Assembly: GCA_040878005.1 (NCBI GenBank)
Contig: JBBDMW010000020.1
Span: 1 to 32,833, forward strand
Reading direction: 5' to 3'
DNA: 32,833 nt
Source of the DNA: JBBDMW01 sp040878005
Lineage (GTDB): Bacteria; Chloroflexota; Dehalococcoidia; Lucifugimonadales; Lucifugimonadaceae
A program made the translations under genes and the position numbers. Of this stretch, positions 30,728 to 32,833 are shown piece by piece. Each line of letters starts with the position of its first letter. Position 1 is the stretch's first letter. Under the pieces are notes generated by a model, which was given only the letters and a program-made list of their open reading frames with translations, was not told the origin of the DNA and searched no databases.

Positions 30728-31297
30728 ATGTCAGAATTTTCCGGTAGCCAGCCCGACAACGGGGTAATAAAAGAACGAGACATCGACATGTCGCACGCTG
30801 TGACCGACAGGAGGTTCAAATGCCCAAGGTGGAGACAGACGATTCTGACGCAGCCCAACAGGTGGATGCGCATTGTCGGTGGTTTCTATATAGCCCTGGG
30901 CCTGTTCAACACTCCGCTAGTCATCCAGTCCCGGTTGTCGGCGCAGTATCCGGACTTGGGCGTGGCTGTCGACAGCGCTGCGGCGCAGGCGCTCATCGAC
31001 ACATGGTTCATGTTCGGGCTCGAAGTCTTGATCATTGGTGCAGCACTGCTGTACTTCTCGCGGGACGCGCATCGCCATATCGCACTTGCCGGGACCGTGC
31101 TGGTCTTGGAATTGGTGCGCGGCATTGTGCACGACGTGTATCTACTGGGCCGAGACTACGATCCCGTCATATACGGCGGCTGGATCATGATTCACCTGGT
31201 GATTATCATCACAGGCGTGTTCTCTGTGCGTCAGGCTCGCAGGCCGAGCTCACCTGCACGGGGCGCAGCCTGGAGTGGTGAAGCCTCGAACGACTGA
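30728..31297 (+). CDS. BphX-like four-helix membrane protein
   Basis: A 189-residue protein whose core from residue 44 reads NRWMRIVGGFYIALGLFNTPLVIQSRL, then VDSAAAQALIDTWFMFGLEVLIIGAALLYFSRD, HIALAGTVLVLELVRGIVHDVYLLGRDYD and a fourth helix (WIMIHLVIIITGVFSV). This resembles the BphX-like family of small membrane proteins first seen beside biphenyl-degradation genes; function is unknown. Four TM helices at about 48-66, 91-108, 114-136 and 149-168. The start is uncertain: ATG 30728 and ATG 30788 both lack a good ribosome site, and ATG 30869 (MRIVGG) has AGGTGG upstream. Confidence 0.7.
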   Translation: MSEFSGSQPDNGVIKERDIDMSHAVTDRRFKCPRWRQTILTQPNRWMRIVGGFYIALGLFNTPLVIQSRLSAQYPDLGVAVDSAAAQALIDTWFMFGLEVLIIGAALLYFSRDAHRHIALAGTVLVLELVRGIVHDVYLLGRDYDPVIYGGWIMIHLVIIITGVFSVRQARRPSSPARGAAWSGEASND

Positions 31298-31449
31298 CAA
31301 CTCCATGATTCGAAGGAACCAGGTCAGTACAAACCGCCCACTGGCCACGAGCCCTGCACCGTAGCCACACCAGCATGTCGTCTCGGCCAAACAACCGAGC
31401 CGCCCATTGTCCGAAGCGAAGCAAGTACAAAGAAAGGGACAACTTCACT

Positions 31450-31512
31450 ATGGCACTGGTGACATTTACAGCACCAATGTTGCCTGGAAAGGTATATGAA
31501 TGGGCGTCATGA
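31450..31512 (+). pseudogene. Tiny remnant open frame (MALVTFTAPMLPGKVYEW)
   Basis: A 20-codon frame with a good ribosome site (AAAGGGA) and a start resembling small monooxygenase-like/DUF proteins (VTF.APMLPGKVEEW). It stops at 31512. A second frame from 31500 continues to a TGA that overlaps the start of the next gene (ATGA at 31547-31550). This looks like a gene deleted in its middle. Similarity is from memory and weak. Confidence 0.35.
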
Positions 31513-31546
31513 ATAACGCAGCTTATGAACGCTCGCTGAGTCGAAT

Positions 31547-32056
31547 ATGAATCTGGAAGAAGCAATCCGAACCAGGACAGGCGGGATGCGCTGGGTTTGG
31601 TGGACGGCCCTGGCAGTAGCCGCCACGCTGGCGCACACGATGATCGATGCCCATATAGGACTGTGGGGAGAGACATCGGATTCCATGAGCCCGCTCCAGG
31701 CTGCGAACATAGCGACGCACGGCGCCTTGTATGCCTGGTGGGCGGCGGTCGTTGCTTTCGCGTTCGGCGGAGATCGCTGGGCCCTACGGTCCGTTTTGCT
31801 GATGGCTGCGGTTCACGCCTTCTTACTGCATGGCCTGGTGGCATTCGCCGCGGCTCCGCCTCCGTCATCAGCATTCCCTTACCAGGACATCGCCCATGGC
31901 CTCAGCATGGTAACCGGCGGCATTGCGGCCCTCATGGTCTGGGCACCTGCTCGGCGTGCAGACCCTGGAGGGCGGAAGTATCTCTTCCTCGTCGCACTGT
32001 CGCTCCTTGTCTTGAACCAGGCCCTCAGCGCACTGACGTTTGCCCAGGGCCTCTAA
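31547..32056 (+). CDS. Uncharacterised small integral membrane protein
   Basis: A 169-residue protein with four predicted TM helices at about 15-36 (WVWWTALAVAATLAHTMIDAHIGL), 55-75 (ATHGALYAWWAAVVAFAFGG), 79-102 (LRSVLLMAAVHAFLLHGLVAFAAA) and 142-165 (LFLVALSLLVLNQALSALTF), with a further moderately hydrophobic stretch at 115-132. Histidines and an aspartate lie inside the helices (AHTMIDAHIG, AVHAFLLHG), which could bind a metal or heme, but no known motif is met. It overlaps by ATGA the end of a short upstream frame. No function assigned. Confidence 0.65.
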   Translation: MNLEEAIRTRTGGMRWVWWTALAVAATLAHTMIDAHIGLWGETSDSMSPLQAANIATHGALYAWWAAVVAFAFGGDRWALRSVLLMAAVHAFLLHGLVAFAAAPPPSSAFPYQDIAHGLSMVTGGIAALMVWAPARRADPGGRKYLFLVALSLLVLNQALSALTFAQGL

Positions 32057-32236
32057 CGTGCGATGCGCACTTAGCCAGGGTAGGGGGCAGGGAGCCTCTA
32101 GATGCTCCTGCTCCATAAGGGAGAGATGTCATGAGCAGTAAAGGCGGCGGTTAGTGGAGAGGAAGGTGACTGCTCATGGGGTCGTATTCGGCGGGTCAGG
32201 AGGCAAAGTCCAGCCGATGCGATACTCGCATGCAAA

Positions 32237-32310
32237 TGGCTCCCGGGCCAGGATTCGAACCTGGATTAGAGGATTCAAAGTCCCCTGTCCTACCGTTGAA
32301 CGACCCGGGA
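32237..32310 (-). tRNA. tRNA-Gln (anticodon TTG)
   Basis: On the minus strand: acceptor TCCCGGG pairing with CCCGGGA, discriminator G and encoded CCA (32237-32239); D-arm CGTTCAACGGTAGGACA, anticodon stem GGGGA/TCCTC with loop CTTTGAA, and T-arm CCAGGTTCGAATCCTGG. The anticodon TTG (complement of 32276-32278) specifies glutamine. Confidence 0.94.
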
Positions 32311-32619
32311 TTGCCGCACCTAGGATAAGCGATTAACCGCTCCCCGTGGCAACTCGCACCAGCGACTATGACCACCCATGATCGTATCCAGTAGACATTT
32401 CACGGTTCCGGCTAAGCCGGAGGCCAGTCCTCCTCTTGGTAGAGGCGGCGCTAATGATTCGCCAACAATTCTGCACATACTACTTTGGCTCGCCGCATTT
32501 TGTCTCGACCGGAGCGGAGAGACCTGGGGCAGTGGGGTTTTAGCGATTGTTTTTCGCAAACGATCCGGTACATGCGGATACGCGGCGGTTCCGCTTTGAG
32601 CGCGTGGCATCTTCGCCAT
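32311..32619. other. Gene-free region downstream of tRNA-Gln 5' end
   Basis: Holds a possible tRNA promoter on the minus strand (TTGCCA, complement of 32347-32352, and TATCCT, complement of 32322-32327). Overlapping frames on both strands (32320-32631) have no domain and are not called. Confidence 0.35.
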
Positions 32620-32727
32620 GTGACGCTTCAATTCAACTCCTGTTTATACTCCGCCTTCGGCGTCGGACACTCTTCGAGGCTCGCCTGTCGGCTCGGTGAT
32701 GGACGCACTCTGTGCGTCCTTTTATTT
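32620..32727 (+). ncRNA. Candidate small RNA with its own promoter and terminator
   Basis: GTGACG near 32619-32624 and TATACT at 32645-32650 form a plausible promoter. The transcript from about 32657 would be near 70 bases, with a CGCC/GGCG hairpin capped by a TTC loop, a second small hairpin (AGGC/GCCT), and the strong terminator at 32701-32727. No open frame fits. This is inferred from layout only. Confidence 0.35.
32701..32727 (+). terminator. Intrinsic terminator near window end
   Basis: GGACGCAC (32701-32708), loop TCT, GTGCGTCC (32712-32719), then TTTTATTTT. A perfect 8-bp stem with T-tract, pointing plus-strand, with no plus-strand protein gene in the preceding 600 bases. Confidence 0.88.
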
Positions 32728-32833
32728 TGCTGGTTTGGTTCGTGGTCTGGCGTGAGTTGGCTATTGATTACCTTCGTTGTAGTGGTCCGGCGCGGGCCGG
32801 CTGCTGCTGATTTGTTCCGGCGGCTGGTGCAGT
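32728..32833. other. Window end, nothing recognised
   Basis: The last 106 bases show no convincing gene start or structure beyond a GC-rich dyad (CCGGCGCGGGCCGG, 32788-32801). Confidence 0.3.

Noticed and set aside
32320..32631. Minus-strand 103-codon frame after tRNA-Gln.
   Set aside because: Runs through tRNA promoter sequence and has no domain; the opposite frame is equally open by chance.

Overview
The window looks like a piece of a free-living bacterial chromosome with moderately high G+C. My best guess is a member of the Chloroflexota (SAR202/Dehalococcoidia-like). This is an inference from the overall protein character: Tat and lipoprotein secretion, an F420-type PPOX protein, DtxR and MarR regulators, a DUF4287 protein, a BphX-like protein, and an RND permease that seems to lack the parts used to dock to an outer-membrane channel. 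No rRNA or marker gene is present to settle the taxonomy.

Layout. 1-6.3 kb: a partial PLDc_N membrane protein (minus), a YbjQ-family protein, a large lipoprotein serine hydrolase with a Thr/Pro repeat stalk, a NatAB/YhaQP-like ABC exporter pair, and a DUF4287 protein that a stop codon has cut off from its usual partner domain. 6.4-7.5 kb: a patch of lower G+C with an orphan lipoprotein, then tRNA-Asn. 7.5-11 kb: DNA repair and small regulators (tag; a DtxR-like regulator with an expanded helix-turn-helix; a PPOX enzyme divergent from a MarR regulator; a GNAT acetyltransferase). 11-14.4 kb: a minus-strand assimilatory sulfate operon, cysH-cysD-cysN, preceded by a structured leader that ends in an intrinsic terminator. 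14.6-19.6 kb: an SDR protein without its catalytic lysine, a class III aminotransferase, and the two ATPases of a Dpp/Opp peptide importer ending at a textbook terminator. 19.7-25.2 kb: a Tat-exported protein, Ada, and a MarR-RND efflux pair. 25.4-28.3 kb: an unknown protein with a possible ADP-ribosyltransferase-like pattern, a methyltransferase, and broken mobile-element remnants (recombinase-type HTH and IS6-family transposase C-terminus). 28.3-30.4 kb: a minus-strand LuxR-HTH / ECF sigma / membrane anti-sigma-like operon. 30.7-32.1 kb: two small membrane proteins. 32.2-32.8 kb: tRNA-Gln, a possible small RNA and a strong terminator.

How the genes work together. CysD and CysN make APS from sulfate, and the CysH protein carries the paired cysteines of the iron-sulfur APS reductases. 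The operon therefore reads as sulfate to APS to sulfite without CysC or PAPS. Its leader shows a helix-closed junction followed by a terminator whose 5' arm can pair with the closing helix. I could not match it to a riboswitch class I know, so it is the best candidate here for an undescribed regulatory system. The second notable feature is the 857-residue RND permease: both large loops are shortened where docking subdomains normally lie, as expected if the pump works in a cell without a TolC channel. The LuxR-HTH / sigma / anti-sigma unit is a compact envelope-signalling candidate.
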